DNA of 64,000 nucleotides from Piscinibacter lacus (GCF_016735685.1 NZ_JAERRA010000002.1:310001-374000); one strand, 5' to 3'. Numbered from the stretch's first letter, positions 47,634 to 56,248 are shown. Program-made: numbers and translations. Notes: generated by a model from the letters alone, not told the origin.

Positions 47634-48533
47634 TCAGCGGCGCCGGGCCGCCCAGCGGTCTTCCAGGCTGTAGAGCGCCAGGCCCAGCCAGATGGCGGTA
47701 AAGCCGAGCTGGCGCTCGGCGCCGAAGGGCTCGCCGAACAGCAGCACGCCGATCGCAAGCTGGGTGCTCGGCACCAGGTACTGCAGCAAGCCCAGCAGCG
47801 AGAAGGGAATGCGCCGCGCGCCGGCCGCGAAGAGCAGCAGCGGGATGACGGTGATCGGCCCGGCGGCCATCACCAGGGCCTGGGTGAGGCCGGGCAGCGC
47901 GTCGTACTGGCTGGTGCCGGCCAGCGCCAGGCCGCCCAGGGCGAGCAGGGCCAGGGGCAGCAGCAGCAGGGTTTCCAGGGCCAGGCCCTCGACCGGGCCG
48001 AGCGCGGCCGTCTTGCGCAGCAGGCCGTAGCCGGCAAAGCTGAAGGCCAGGCCCAGGGCGATCCAGGGCAGGCCGCCGCTGTGCAGCGCCAGCCACAGCA
48101 CGCCGGCCGCCGCGCAGGCCGTGGCCGCCCACTGGCCGGGCCGCAGCCGCTCGTGCAGCAGCCAGGCGCCGAGCAGCACATTGACCAGGGGGTTGATGAA
48201 GTAGCCGAGGCTGGCTTCGACCACCCGGCCGGTGGCCACCGCCCACAGGTAGATCAGCCAGTTCAGCCCGATCAGCGTGGCACTGGCCAGCGCGCCCCAG
48301 GCCACCCGGCGGTCGGCCAGGGCCGGGCCGATCCAGGCAAAGCGGCGCTGCCAGCCGAGCAGACCCAGCACGAAGACGGCCGACCACAGCACCCGGTGGG
48401 CGAGCAGCTCGAAGGCCGGCAAGGCGCCGACCGCGCGGAAGTAGAGCGGGAACAGGCCCCAGACGGCGTAGGCGCTCAGGGCCAGGCCGATGCCGCGGCG
48501 CCGGTCGGCGGCGGCTTGCGCGTCGGGGCTCAA
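47634..48533 (-). CDS. rarD: EamA-family transporter RarD
   Basis: 299 residues with ten hydrophobic helices. The RarD pattern is clear: GIGLALSAYAVWGLFPLYFRAV, ELLAHRVLWSAVF, LIGLNWLIYLWAV, EASLGYFINPLVNVLLG and LQYLVPSTQLAIGVLLFGE. RarD proteins are DMT-superfamily exporters; the name comes from chloramphenicol sensitivity in Pseudomonas, and the natural substrate is unknown. The start is probably TTG 48533, as the conserved region begins 14 codons later; no ribosome site is seen. It lies 10 bases after the FKBP gene on the same strand. Confidence 0.88.
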   Translation of the reverse strand: MSPDAQAAADRRRGIGLALSAYAVWGLFPLYFRAVGALPAFELLAHRVLWSAVFVLGLLGWQRRFAWIGPALADRRVAWGALASATLIGLNWLIYLWAVATGRVVEASLGYFINPLVNVLLGAWLLHERLRPGQWAATACAAAGVLWLALHSGGLPWIALGLAFSFAGYGLLRKTAALGPVEGLALETLLLLPLALLALGGLALAGTSQYDALPGLTQALVMAAGPITVIPLLLFAAGARRIPFSLLGLLQYLVPSTQLAIGVLLFGEPFGAERQLGFTAIWLGLALYSLEDRWAARRR

Positions 48534-48543
48534 GCGCGCGGCA

Positions 48544-48894
48544 TCAGTTCAGGCCGAGCAGGTCGACTTCGAACAGCAGGGTGGCGTTGGGCGGGATCAC
48601 GCCGCCCGCGCCGCGCGCGCCGTAGCCCAGGTCGGCGGGAATCAGCAGGCGGCGGGTGCCGCCGATCTGCATGCCGGCCACGCCCTCGTCCCAGCCGCGG
48701 ATGACCATGCCGGCGCCCAGGTTGAAGACGAAGGGCTGGCCGCGGTCCTTGCTGGAATCGAACTTCTTGCCGGCCTGGCCGTCCTGCCACAGCCAGCCGG
48801 TGTAGTGCACGGTGACGCGCTGGCCGGCGCTGGCGGTGGCGCCGCTGCCGGCGATGGTGTCTTCGTATTGCAGGCCCGAGGGGGTGGTGATCAT
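48544..48894 (-). CDS. FKBP-type peptidyl-prolyl cis-trans isomerase
   Basis: 116 residues, a single FKBP domain with the complete active-site set: VHYTGWL, KFDSSKDRGQPFVFNLG, VIRGWDEGV, LLIPADLGYG and LLFEVDLL. It speeds proline isomerisation in folding proteins. There is no signal peptide, so it acts in the cytoplasm. ATG 48894 (MITTPSGLQYED) is the natural start. A TATGCT box about 70 bases upstream on the minus strand may be its -10 element. It is followed by rarD after 10 bases and is divergent from the DUF3047 gene. Confidence 0.93.
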   Translation of the reverse strand: MITTPSGLQYEDTIAGSGATASAGQRVTVHYTGWLWQDGQAGKKFDSSKDRGQPFVFNLGAGMVIRGWDEGVAGMQIGGTRRLLIPADLGYGARGAGGVIPPNATLLFEVDLLGLN

Positions 48895-49100
48895 GCTGGC
48901 GCTCCGGTGCGGGGGTGGGCCGGGCGCAGGCCCGGTCCCGAAGGCCGCGGCATCCGCCCGAAAGGCGGCGAGCATAGCCGGGCGCAGACCTCGGTCGAAC
49001 AAGCGTCATGCCGCGCAGGCATGCTGCGCTGCTTGCGCAAAGCCCGCCCCTGGGCCTGCGCCGCGCCACGCCCGCCCCGCCCCGCCCTGCCCGAGCCCCC

Positions 49101-49907
49101 ATGTCCGAGTCCGACCGCCCCACCGACCCGCAGCGCCGCCGCCTGCTGCACTGGCCGCTGGCCGCCGGCCTGGCGCCGCTGCTGCCGGGCTGTGCCACCC
49201 GCGAGGAAGCGGTCCCCGCCGCGCCAGTCGCGGCCGCCGCTGTGCAGGTGCCGCCCTTTTCCACCGCCCCGGCGGGTTCCAGCCTGCCCCCGGGCTGGTC
49301 CCCCTATGTGATCTACCGCCAGCGGGCCAAGACCGAGTACCGCCTAGCCGAGCGCGAAGGCCGGCGCGTGCTGCATGCACGAGCCGACCGGGCGGCGAGC
49401 GCGCTGCAATGCGCGCTGCGGGTCGATCCGCAGCAGCAGCCGCGGCTGCGCTGGCGCTGGCGGGCCGATCGGCTGGTGGGCGGCGCGCGCGGCGACCGCG
49501 AGGACCGCGACGATGCCGTGGCCCGCGTCGGCGTCGGCTTCGACGGGCCGCTGGCCGAACTGACGCTGCGCGAGACCCTGGTGCATGAGCAGGTCAAGCT
49601 CTTCGCCGGCCTGGACCTGCCCTTCCAGTCCCTGCTCTACACCTGGGACGACCACCTGCCGGTGGGCAGCGTCTGGCGCGACCGCCGGCTCAGCGGCGTG
49701 CGCCACCTGGTGATCCAGAGCGGCCCGGACCAGCTCGGCCAGTGGGTCGAGCATGAGCGCGACGTGCTGGCCGACCACCGCATGGTCTTTCCCGAGTTCG
49801 CGCAGCGGCCGGTCGGCACCCTGCTCTCGCTGGGCTGCTTCACCGACAGCGACGACCTCGGCCATGTGGTCGAAGCCTGGTACGACGACCTGAGCCTGAG
49901 CGCCTGA
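49101..49907 (+). CDS. DUF3047 family exported protein
   Basis: 268 residues. The leader has RRRLLHWPLAAGLAPLLPGC, with twin arginines and a lipobox-like LLPGC (cysteine near 31), so export by Tat or as a lipoprotein is likely. The mature part fits DUF3047: LPPGWSPYVIYRQRAKTEYRL, ASALQCALRVDP, PRLRWRWRADRLVGGA, VARVGVGFDG and the end FTDSDDLGHVVEAWYDDL. The family looks like a beta-sandwich (jelly-roll, lectin-like) of unknown role. The first in-frame ATG matching the leader was taken; upstream GTG-type starts exist. It is followed by the CNNM gene after 41 bp. Confidence 0.85.
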   Translation: MSESDRPTDPQRRRLLHWPLAAGLAPLLPGCATREEAVPAAPVAAAAVQVPPFSTAPAGSSLPPGWSPYVIYRQRAKTEYRLAEREGRRVLHARADRAASALQCALRVDPQQQPRLRWRWRADRLVGGARGDREDRDDAVARVGVGFDGPLAELTLRETLVHEQVKLFAGLDLPFQSLLYTWDDHLPVGSVWRDRRLSGVRHLVIQSGPDQLGQWVEHERDVLADHRMVFPEFAQRPVGTLLSLGCFTDSDDLGHVVEAWYDDLSLSA

Positions 49908-49935
49908 GCGCGGCGGGCCGCCGCCGGGCCGCCCC

Positions 49936-49941
49936 TACACT
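49936..49941 (+). promoter_or_regulatory. -10 element (TACACT) directly before the CNNM/CorC gene
   Basis: TACACT ends 7 bases before the ATG at 49949; GAGG within the 7-base gap is too close to the ATG to act as a ribosome site. This is a candidate leaderless start. Confidence 0.4.
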
Positions 49942-49948
49942 GAGGCGC

Positions 49949-51253
49949 ATGGATACGGGCACCAGCCTTGGCCTGATCGCGCTGCTGATCGCGGCCTGCG
50001 CTTTCTTCTCGATCAGCGAGATCGCGGTGGCCGCCTCGCGCCGCCTGCGCCTGCGCCAGATGGCCGACGAGGGCGAGCCACGCGCCGCCCGCGTGCTGGC
50101 GGTGCAGGATGCGCCGGGCAGCTACTTCACCGTCGTGCAGATCGGCCTGAATGCGGTCGCCATCCTGGGCGGCATCGTCGGCGAAGGCGCGCTGAGCCCG
50201 GCGCTGACCGAGCTGCTGCGGCCGCTGGCGGGCAGCGAGGAGCGGGCGCAGACCCTGGGCTTCCTGCTGTCCTTCGCGCTGATCACCGCGCTCTTCATCC
50301 TCTTCGCCGACCTCTTCCCCAAGCGCCTGGCGATGAGCCAGCCCGAGCGGGTGGCCGTGCATGTGGTCGGCCCCATGCTGGCCCTGGCGGCCCTGTTCAA
50401 GCCCCTGGTCTGGGCCTTCGACCGGGCATCCGATGCCATCTTCCGCCTGCTGGGCCTGCCGCCACAGCGCGACGAGATCGTCACCCATGCCGACATCCTG
50501 GCGATGACCGAGGCCGGGGCCGCGGCCGGCACGGTGGATGCCCAGGAGCAGCAGGTCATCGTCAACCTCTTCGAGCTGGACACCCGCACGGTCGAAAGCG
50601 CGATGACGCCGCGCGACCACATCGTGCACTTCCGGCTCGACGACCCGCCGGAGCTGATCCGTGCGCGCATCGAGGCCGAGCCGCATTCGACCTACCTGGT
50701 CTGCGACGGCGGCATCGACAAGCCGGTCGGCTATGTCGATGCCAAGGACCTGCTGCTGCGCGAGCTGGCCGAGCAGCCGATCGCGCTGAGCGACCGCGCC
50801 CACCTGCATCCGGTGCTGGTCATCCCCGACCGGCTGACGCTGCTGGAGGTGCTGGAGCAGTTCCGCAGCGCCCGCGAGGACTTCGCCGTCATCCTCAACG
50901 AGTACAGCCTGGTGGTCGGCATCATCACCCTGAACGATGTGATGAGCACGGTGATGGCCGGCCTCGTCACGCCGCTGGCCGAGGAGCAGATCTGCCGCCG
51001 CGAGGACGGCTCCTGGCTGATCGACGGCCTCACGCCCATCCCCGACGTGCTGCGCGCCCTCGACCTCGACGAACTGCCGCAGCAGGGCAAGTACGACACC
51101 CTGGCCGGCTTCCTGATGGTGATGCTGCGCCGCATCCCGCGCCGTACCGACCGCATCGAGGCGGCCGGCCACCGCTTCGAGGTGCTGGATGTGGACGACT
51201 ACAAGATCGACCAGGTGCTGGTCACCCGCCTGCCGGCGGACGGGGCGCGCTGA
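49949..51253 (+). CDS. CNNM/CorC-family membrane protein (DUF21-CBS-CorC)
   Basis: 434 residues. A DUF21 membrane domain with about four helices (1-185; ISEIAVAASRRLRLRQM, FADLFPKRLAM), a CBS pair (about 205-330; TVESAMTPRD, VGYVDAKDLL, EDFAVILNEYSLVVGIITLND) and a C-terminal CorC/HlyC domain (about 345-430; DGSWLIDGLTPI, YDTLAGFLMVML). Relatives handle magnesium or cobalt efflux; the older name hemolysin is misleading. A TACACT box lies 7 bases before the start. It converges on a small GNAT gene with a 12-bp gap. Confidence 0.92.
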   Translation: MDTGTSLGLIALLIAACAFFSISEIAVAASRRLRLRQMADEGEPRAARVLAVQDAPGSYFTVVQIGLNAVAILGGIVGEGALSPALTELLRPLAGSEERAQTLGFLLSFALITALFILFADLFPKRLAMSQPERVAVHVVGPMLALAALFKPLVWAFDRASDAIFRLLGLPPQRDEIVTHADILAMTEAGAAAGTVDAQEQQVIVNLFELDTRTVESAMTPRDHIVHFRLDDPPELIRARIEAEPHSTYLVCDGGIDKPVGYVDAKDLLLRELAEQPIALSDRAHLHPVLVIPDRLTLLEVLEQFRSAREDFAVILNEYSLVVGIITLNDVMSTVMAGLVTPLAEEQICRREDGSWLIDGLTPIPDVLRALDLDELPQQGKYDTLAGFLMVMLRRIPRRTDRIEAAGHRFEVLDVDDYKIDQVLVTRLPADGAR

Positions 51254-51265
51254 GGCTGGCGCGGC

Positions 51266-51553
51266 TCAGGCGCGCAGCAGGTCCGCATGCTGCGGATGGC
51301 GGCGCAGGTAGACGGCCACATAGCTGCACACCGGATCGACCCGCAGGCCCTGGGCCCGCGCATGGGCCAGGGCCGCCTCGACCAGCGCGGCCGCGATGCC
51401 GCGGCCTTGCAGTTCCGGCGGCACCACGGTGTGCGGCAGCACCAGCACGCCGCCCTGCACGCGGTAGTCGCAGATCGACAGCAGGCCGTCGACCCGCACC
51501 TCGAAACGCGAGGCAGCAAGGTTGTGGACGATGGGGGGCAGCTCGGTCTTCAT
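51266..51553 (-). CDS. Small GNAT-fold N-acetyltransferase (Gcn5-related, YidJ/GDAT type)
   Basis: 95 residues. It carries the short acetyl-CoA fold: a beta sheet up to GGVLVLPHTVVPPELQGRGIA, where QGRGIA (about 48-53) is the pyrophosphate loop, then an alpha helix AALVEAALAHARAQGL and the final VDPVCSYVAVYLRRHP. The PVCSYV segment is the signature of this mini-GNAT group. Its substrate is unknown. It lies 25 bases after the chromate transporter genes on the same strand and could be their last operon member. Confidence 0.87.
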   Translation of the reverse strand: MKTELPPIVHNLAASRFEVRVDGLLSICDYRVQGGVLVLPHTVVPPELQGRGIAAALVEAALAHARAQGLRVDPVCSYVAVYLRRHPQHADLLRA

Positions 51554-51578
51554 GCGGGCATTGTGCGCAAGGCACGGC

Positions 51579-52112
51579 TCAGACCCAGCCCAGCACCCCC
51601 AGCAGAGCGCCGGCCGCGATCAGCAGCAGCAAGTGCACCCGCGTGCGCCACACCAGCAGGGCGACCGCGCCGGCCAGCAGCAGGCCGGGCGCCGAGCCCC
51701 AGGGCGCCAGCACGAAGCCGGTGGCCAGCATCAGGCCCAGGGTGATCGGTGCCATGCCGGCCTTGAAGGCACGCAGGGCGGGATGGCGGGCGTGGGTCTG
51801 GCCCAGGCGCAGGGCGGCCAGGGCCAGGGTGGTCGAAGGGATCAGGATGCCGACCAGCATGGCCAGCGCGCCCGGCAGGCCGGCCACCTGGTAGCCCAGC
51901 ACCGGGATGAAGAGCAGGTTGGGCCCGGGCGCCGCCTGGGCGATGGCAATGGCATGGCCGAACTGGGCGTCGTCCAGCCAGGCCTGCTGCGCGACCATCA
52001 CGCGGTGCAGGTCGGGCGCGACGGTGATCGCGCCGCCGATGGCCAGCAGCGAAAGCAGCAGCGCCTGGCCGAACAGCGCGGCCAGCAGCGGCAGGTCGAG
52101 ATCCGGGCTCAT
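51579..52112 (-). CDS. chrA: Chromate transporter, second half protein
   Basis: 177 residues with five or six helices; a single CHR domain with LAIGGAITVAPDLHR near residue 22 and AIAQAAPGPNLLFIPVLGYQVAG, the CHR signature with PGPN. It works as one of a pair of short CHR proteins that together form a transporter expelling chromate by proton exchange. Its ATG overlaps the stop of the other half (ATGA), so they are made together. A chromate role is a family inference; some members carry other oxyanions. No chromate regulator (chrB) is near. Confidence 0.9.
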   Translation of the reverse strand: MSPDLDLPLLAALFGQALLLSLLAIGGAITVAPDLHRVMVAQQAWLDDAQFGHAIAIAQAAPGPNLLFIPVLGYQVAGLPGALAMLVGILIPSTTLALAALRLGQTHARHPALRAFKAGMAPITLGLMLATGFVLAPWGSAPGLLLAGAVALLVWRTRVHLLLLIAAGALLGVLGWV

Positions 52113-52708
52113 GGCTTGCGCCCGGCCCGCAGCCGGCGGTGGGCCCACAGGCAGGCCGGCAGGCCCAGGCCGGCCAGCACGGCGCCCAGCGGCAGCTTGA
52201 GCAGGGCGATGGCGATCAGCGTCGCCCCGCCCAGGCCGGCCACGCCCAGGGTGCCGAGGGGGCTCTCGCGCAGCGGCCGGGCGAGCTTCAGGCAGGCGCC
52301 GACGATGAGTCCCGCCGCGACGATGCCCATGCCGCGCAGCGCGTCCTGCAGCCAGGCCGCGCCGGCCTGGTCGATCACCCAGGCGGTGGCCGCCAGCACC
52401 AGCAGCAGCGGCAGGGCCAGCATGCCGGCCAGGGCCGCGAGCGCGCCGCGCAAGCCGAACCAGCGCTGCCCGACGGCCAGCGAGAGGTTGCAGACATTCG
52501 GCCCCGGCAGCACTTGGGCGAAGGCCAGCATCTCCAGGAATTCGGCCGCGCTCAGCCAGCGGCGGCGCTCGCAGAGCTCGCGCTGGGCCACGGCCAGCAC
52601 GCCGCCGAAGCCCTGCAGGGCCAGGCCGGTGAAGACGAGGAAGAGCTGGGTGCAGGAGCGCGGCGCGGCAGGCGGCTCGGCACCGGGCGGCGGGGAGGCG
52701 TCGGACAT
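52109..52708 (-). CDS. chrA: Chromate transporter, first half protein
   Basis: 199 residues. A single CHR domain with GLALQGFGGVLAVAQREL (about 31-48) and the signature FAQVLPGPNVCNLSLAVGQRW, again with PGPN. This and the following gene are the two halves of a split (short-chain pair) CHR transporter; in long-chain ChrA both are fused. The frame stays open upstream to 53212, but ATG 52708 (MSDASPPPG) is the natural start because the csp gene occupies the upstream region. The overlap with the second half is 4 bases. Confidence 0.9.
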   Translation of the reverse strand: MSDASPPPGAEPPAAPRSCTQLFLVFTGLALQGFGGVLAVAQRELCERRRWLSAAEFLEMLAFAQVLPGPNVCNLSLAVGQRWFGLRGALAALAGMLALPLLLVLAATAWVIDQAGAAWLQDALRGMGIVAAGLIVGACLKLARPLRESPLGTLGVAGLGGATLIAIALLKLPLGAVLAGLGLPACLWAHRRLRAGRKP

Positions 52709-52770
52709 GGCGATCGCTCGGCAGACCGGTCCGCTGCCGCAGCGGGACCGGAAGCGGTCCTGAAATGCAG

Positions 52771-52790
52771 AACGGCCCCGAAGGGCCGTT
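52771..52790 (-). terminator. Hairpin with TTCG loop after the cold-shock gene
   Basis: Read on the minus strand, AACGGCCC pairs with GGGCCGTT over 8 bp, closed by the stable tetraloop TTCG, 45 bases after the csp stop. The T run is weak (CTGCATTTC). It lies between csp and the downstream chromate genes and would uncouple them. A second small repeat, GGACCG-GAAG-CGGTCC, is at 52745-52760. Confidence 0.65.
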
Positions 52791-52835
52791 GTGGGCAATG
52801 CGGAAGCAGTGGGCGCCCTCAGGCGCCCGACAGCA

Positions 52836-53045
52836 TCACAGCTTGCGGATGTTCGCGGCTTGCGGGCCCTTCTGGCCTTGCTTGACTTCGAACTCGACGC
52901 GCTCGTTTTCGGCCAGGCTCTTGAAGCCATTGCCCGTGATGTCACGGAAGTGGGCGAAAACGTCGGGGCCGCCGCCGTCCTGGGCGATGAAGCCAAAGCC
53001 CTTGGCGTCGTTGAACCACTTGACGGTACCGGTTTGAACTGACAT
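52836..53045 (-). CDS. Cold-shock protein (CspA family)
   Basis: 69 residues, one cold-shock domain. RNP1 KGFGFI and RNP2 VFAHF are present, after [10 protein letters not shown]. It binds single-stranded RNA and melts structures. ATG 53045 has AAGGA 6 bases upstream; ATG 53051 would place the ribosome site too close. The 226-bp gap upstream to the DUF502 gene is long and may hold the structured leader usual for csp mRNAs; a TACACT box is present on the minus strand at about 53238-53243, which would give a leader of about 190 bases. A TTCG hairpin follows the gene. Confidence 0.95.
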   Translation of the reverse strand: MSVQTGTVKWFNDAKGFGFIAQDGGGPDVFAHFRDITGNGFKSLAENERVEFEVKQGQKGPQAANIRKL

Positions 53046-53271
53046 GAACATTCCTTGAGAGAAAACGCGGCGGCGACATGCCGCAGCGCGTGCGCCAGCG
53101 CAGCGGCTGGCGTCTGCAGGGACACGCAAGAAACGTCACGCAGGGGATCGAACCGGAACGATGTCGACTGGATTTCAGCCGCACCGGATGGAGCACAACC
53201 TCGACGAAGCACGAACTTGAAGCATCACCACAAGTGACGCAGTGTAGCGGCATGCAAGCGCCGCGCTGGCT

Positions 53272-53967
53272 TCATCGCTCGACGAGGGCCGCAGCGGCCG
53301 CTTCAGCCTGCGCCGGCCGGGCGCGCGGCAGGTGCTCGGTGGAGGTCACGCCCATCGACACATAGAGGCTGCTGAGCGCGTCGATGCCGATCTCGGCCGG
53401 CCGGACCCAGTCCTCCGGCACATAGAGCAGGCCGCCGCCCACCGGCACCGGCGCGGTCGGCAGCAGCACGGCCAGATGCGGCCGGCCGGCGATCAGCACG
53501 GCTTCGGGCGCCGACAGCAGGCCCAGTACGGCCACGCCGGGCCGCTCGGCCCCGCCGAAGTGGCACCACACCGCGCTCATCGAGGCCATGCCCGAGCCCT
53601 CGCGCTGCGCCAGCAGGCCGACGAAGCGCTGGATCAGGCCGTAGACATTGCGGACCAGGGGGATGCGCTGCACCAGGGCCTCGACGGCGCGTTGCAGGCC
53701 GCGCTGCAAGCCGGTCTCGGTCAGCAGGCCCAGGGCCAGCAGCCCCAGCAGCACCAGGCCGATGCCGAGCAGGTAGCCCAGCTTCTCTGATTCGCCCGCG
53801 CCGAAACCCAGGCGGATCAGGCCCTGACCGACCGCGCTCTGCGGCCCGACCCAGGTGACCAGCAGGCGCCAGGCCCAGGCGAAGATCGCCACGGTGGCCG
53901 CGAGCGGCAAGGCCGCGATCAGGCCGGTCAGCAGCAGGCGCAGCAGGGTGCGGGGGGCGGTCTTCAC
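53272..53967 (-). CDS. DUF502 family membrane protein
   Basis: 231 residues. Two membrane helices at the start (LLLTGLIAALPLAATVAIFAW and GYLLGIGLVLLGLLALGLL), a central IPLVRNVYGLIQRFVGLL and the C-terminal VPVGGGLLYVPEDWVRPAEIGIDALSSLYVSMGV fit DUF502. Function is unknown; homologs include plant proteins of the LIKE COV type. GTG 53967 is chosen because KTAPRTLLRLLLTG matches the usual start; TTG 54015 is an alternative. It is divergent from a small membrane protein gene and upstream of csp on the same strand. Confidence 0.85.
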   Translation of the reverse strand: MKTAPRTLLRLLLTGLIAALPLAATVAIFAWAWRLLVTWVGPQSAVGQGLIRLGFGAGESEKLGYLLGIGLVLLGLLALGLLTETGLQRGLQRAVEALVQRIPLVRNVYGLIQRFVGLLAQREGSGMASMSAVWCHFGGAERPGVAVLGLLSAPEAVLIAGRPHLAVLLPTAPVPVGGGLLYVPEDWVRPAEIGIDALSSLYVSMGVTSTEHLPRARPAQAEAAAAALVER

Positions 53968-54054
53968 GATGGGGCAGGCTCCAGGGCATGGGCCGCCGCG
54001 CGCGGCCTGCGGCAACTCTAGCGGTCGCCTTCAGCGCAAGGGTCGCGAGATCGC

Positions 54055-54060
54055 GACAAT
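54055..54060 (+). promoter_or_regulatory. Possible -10 element (GACAAT) before the small membrane protein gene
   Basis: GACAAT ends 6 bases before the ATG at 54067, with no ribosome site; a weaker member of the group of start-proximal -10 boxes. Confidence 0.3.
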
Positions 54061-54066
54061 CAGCCC

Positions 54067-54363
54067 ATGCTGGATCTGCTTGCGGCCCTGGGCCGAACCC
54101 TCTTGCGCGTGATCGCCCTGCTTCTGGGCCTGGCCTTCGGCCTGGGCCTGCTGCTCATGGGCCTGTGCATCGCGCTGATCGTGATCGCCTGGAGCCTGCT
54201 GCGCGGCCGGCGGCCGGAGGTGCAGTGGACCGCCCACCGCCAGCGGGCAGGCGCAGCCTTCCGCCGCGGCTTTGGCCGGCCGGCCTCGGCCGAGGACATC
54301 GTCGATGTCGAACTGCGTGAGGTGCGCGAACCGCGCGAGGACACGCAACTGCCGCCGCGCTGA
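54067..54363 (+). CDS. Small uncharacterised membrane protein
   Basis: 98 residues. A hydrophobic region of about 32 residues (about 11-43, LLGLAFGLGLLLMGLCIALIVI) makes one or two membrane helices. A basic stretch LLRGRRPEVQWTAHRQRAGAAFRRGFGR follows, and an acidic end with DIVDVELREVREPRED. No family is recognised, but the frame bias, the start-proximal GACAAT box and the clean gap to both neighbours support a real gene. It is divergent from the DUF502 gene and converges on fccB. Confidence 0.65.
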   Translation: MLDLLAALGRTLLRVIALLLGLAFGLGLLLMGLCIALIVIAWSLLRGRRPEVQWTAHRQRAGAAFRRGFGRPASAEDIVDVELREVREPREDTQLPPR

Positions 54364-54404
54364 ACGCAGGCCTCCCGGCCCGCGCCCGGCGCGGCGGGCG
54401 ACCT

Positions 54405-55685
54405 TCAGGCCAGCATGTCCGACCAGATGTTGCGCGCCCAGCCCAGGGCGTAGGAAGCTTCCAGCTCGTTGCGCCCAGCCGAGACGCCGCCCGAGCCGGC
54501 GACCGTCTTGAAGGTCTTCTCGGCGGCTTCGTAGCGGTGCACGCTGGCGACGTGGATGACTTCCTTGTCGCCGACGAAGCTGTAGCAGGTGTTGGTGAGC
54601 ATCGGCACCGGATTGATCTCCAGGCCCGAGAGCTCGGCCACCACCGCGGCCGCCGCAACCTTGGCATGGCTGTTGGCCATGTGACCGCTCTTGGGCATCA
54701 GCGGAGCGACCTGGATCGAGTCGCCGAGCACATGGATGTCCTTGGCCGCGGTCGACTCGAAGGTCTGGTAGTTCACATTGCACCAGCGGCCGTTGCTGTT
54801 GGCCAGGCCGGAGTCCACCGCGATCTTGCCGGCGCGCATCTGCGGCAGCACGTTGAGCACATCGGCCTTCACGTCTTCCTGCACGTCGAACTTGACGGTG
54901 TTGGTCTTGGCATCGACAGCCACGGCCTTGTGCTGGCCGCGGAACTCGACCATGCCGGGATAGAGCTCGTTCCAGGCCTTCTTGAACAGCGGGCCCTTGG
55001 AGGTCACGTCCTGGTTGGCATCGAGGATCAGCACCTTGCTCTTGGGCTTGGCGCGCTTGAAGTAGGCCGCGACCATGCTGGCGCGCTCGTAGGGGCCGGG
55101 CGGGCAGCGGTAGGGGGCCTCGGGCACGGTGATCGCGTAGGTGCCGCCGTCGGGCATGGCTTCGAGCTGCTTGCGCAGCGCCATCGTCTCGGGGCCGGCC
55201 TTCCAGGCTTGCAGGATGGTGCCGGCCTGCTGGGCCGCGGCCAGGCCCTCGATCTTGTCGAACTGCAAGTCGATGCCGGGCGAGAGGATCAGCTTGTCGT
55301 AGCGGATGCTGCTGCCCGAGGCCAGGCGCACGGTCTTGGCTTGGGCGTCGATGCCGGCGGCGTAGTCGCGCACCACGGTCACGCCATGGGACTTGCCCAG
55401 GGCGCCGTAGCCGGTGGTCAGGTCGTCCAGGCCCTTGAGGCCGGAGACGACGAGGTTGGAGATCGGGCAACTGACGAAGGCCGCATTCGGCTCGATCAGC
55501 ACCACCTCCAGGCCCTGGTTCGACAGCAGGCGCACGTACTTGGCAGCGGTGGCGCCGCCGTAGCCGCCACCGATGACGACCACGCGGGCGCTGGTCGGCA
55601 CGCTGGCGCAGCCGCTCAGGCCGGGGATCAGGGTGGCGAGCAGGCCACCGGCCGCAGCACCTTGGAGAAGACGACGACGTTGCAT
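54405..55685 (-). CDS. fccB: Flavocytochrome c sulfide dehydrogenase, flavoprotein subunit
   Basis: 426 residues. A Tat-type leader (QRRRLLQGAAAGG) and a GC-A cleavage region lead into the FAD fold VVVIGGGYGGATAAKY (35-50). Four cysteines fit the family: C73 in FVSCPISN, equivalent to the covalent FAD cysteine, C194 in PYRCPPGP and C367 in NTCYSF, placed like the redox disulfide, plus C302. The enzyme oxidises sulfide to sulfur in the periplasm and passes electrons to its cytochrome partner. It follows the cytochrome gene fccA by 17 bp. No sox or sqr genes are in the window. A role on other sulfur compounds cannot be excluded. Confidence 0.9.
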   Translation of the reverse strand: MQRRRLLQGAAAGGLLATLIPGLSGCASVPTSARVVVIGGGYGGATAAKYVRLLSNQGLEVVLIEPNAAFVSCPISNLVVSGLKGLDDLTTGYGALGKSHGVTVVRDYAAGIDAQAKTVRLASGSSIRYDKLILSPGIDLQFDKIEGLAAAQQAGTILQAWKAGPETMALRKQLEAMPDGGTYAITVPEAPYRCPPGPYERASMVAAYFKRAKPKSKVLILDANQDVTSKGPLFKKAWNELYPGMVEFRGQHKAVAVDAKTNTVKFDVQEDVKADVLNVLPQMRAGKIAVDSGLANSNGRWCNVNYQTFESTAAKDIHVLGDSIQVAPLMPKSGHMANSHAKVAAAAVVAELSGLEINPVPMLTNTCYSFVGDKEVIHVASVHRYEAAEKTFKTVAGSGGVSAGRNELEASYALGWARNIWSDMLA

Positions 55686-55702
55686 GGTGGGAGGCCTCCG
55701 GC

Positions 55703-56050
55703 TCACTGGGTGGGCAGGGCGGCGAAGTAGCCGGCCACTGCGTCGATCTGGGCGTCGGTGTAGCCCTTGGTCAACTGGTGCATCACGGTCGCGGGGCGCT
55801 TGCCGTCGCGGAAGGCCGTGAGCTGCTCGACGATGTAGGTCTTGCCGAGGCCGGCCAGGTTGACCATCGATTCGCCCGACACGGCACGGCCGTCGGTGCC
55901 ATGGCAGTTGGCGCAGGTGGCAGCCAGGCTGCGCAGGTGCAGCCGCGCCGACTCGGCGGACTGGGCCTGGGCGCTGCCGAGGGTGAAGACACCGAGTGCG
56001 GCCGCGGCAAGCAGCGAACGCAGGGGATGGGTGGGGATGGCAAGGGGCAT
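55703..56050 (-). CDS. fccA: Flavocytochrome c, monoheme cytochrome c subunit
   Basis: 115 residues. A signal peptide (MPLAIPTHPLRSLLAAAALG, cleaved near AQAQ, residue 30) and one heme site CANCH (46-50) with HGTDGRAVSG following; a late methionine in VMHQL is the probable sixth ligand. It is a class I cytochrome c553-type subunit that takes electrons from FccB. Monoheme forms are known beside diheme ones. GGAGC lies 7 bases before the ATG. It is first in fccA-fccB. Upstream, GATATATC (around 56086) is a short AT palindrome in the likely promoter. Confidence 0.88.
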   Translation of the reverse strand: MPLAIPTHPLRSLLAAAALGVFTLGSAQAQSAESARLHLRSLAATCANCHGTDGRAVSGESMVNLAGLGKTYIVEQLTAFRDGKRPATVMHQLTKGYTDAQIDAVAGYFAALPTQ

Positions 56051-56248
56051 GAAACAAGCTCCAGACGATAGATCAGCCGACATTGATATATCTTGGCATG
56101 CGGGTTCCCGGCGACCCCCGAGGGTTAACGCCGGTCTGGTTTGCAAGGCCAGGGTCAGGCTGCACGGGTGGGCTTCGGGCGTGCAGGGTCGGCCAGCCCG
56201 CCGGTGGCAGCTTCCCGCCCCGGGGCCGCGCGCAGCGCCCGCGCGGGT

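Noticed and set aside
52709..53212. N-terminal extension of the first chromate transporter frame
   Set aside because: It runs through csp and its leader in another frame; the CHR domain starts shortly after ATG 52708.
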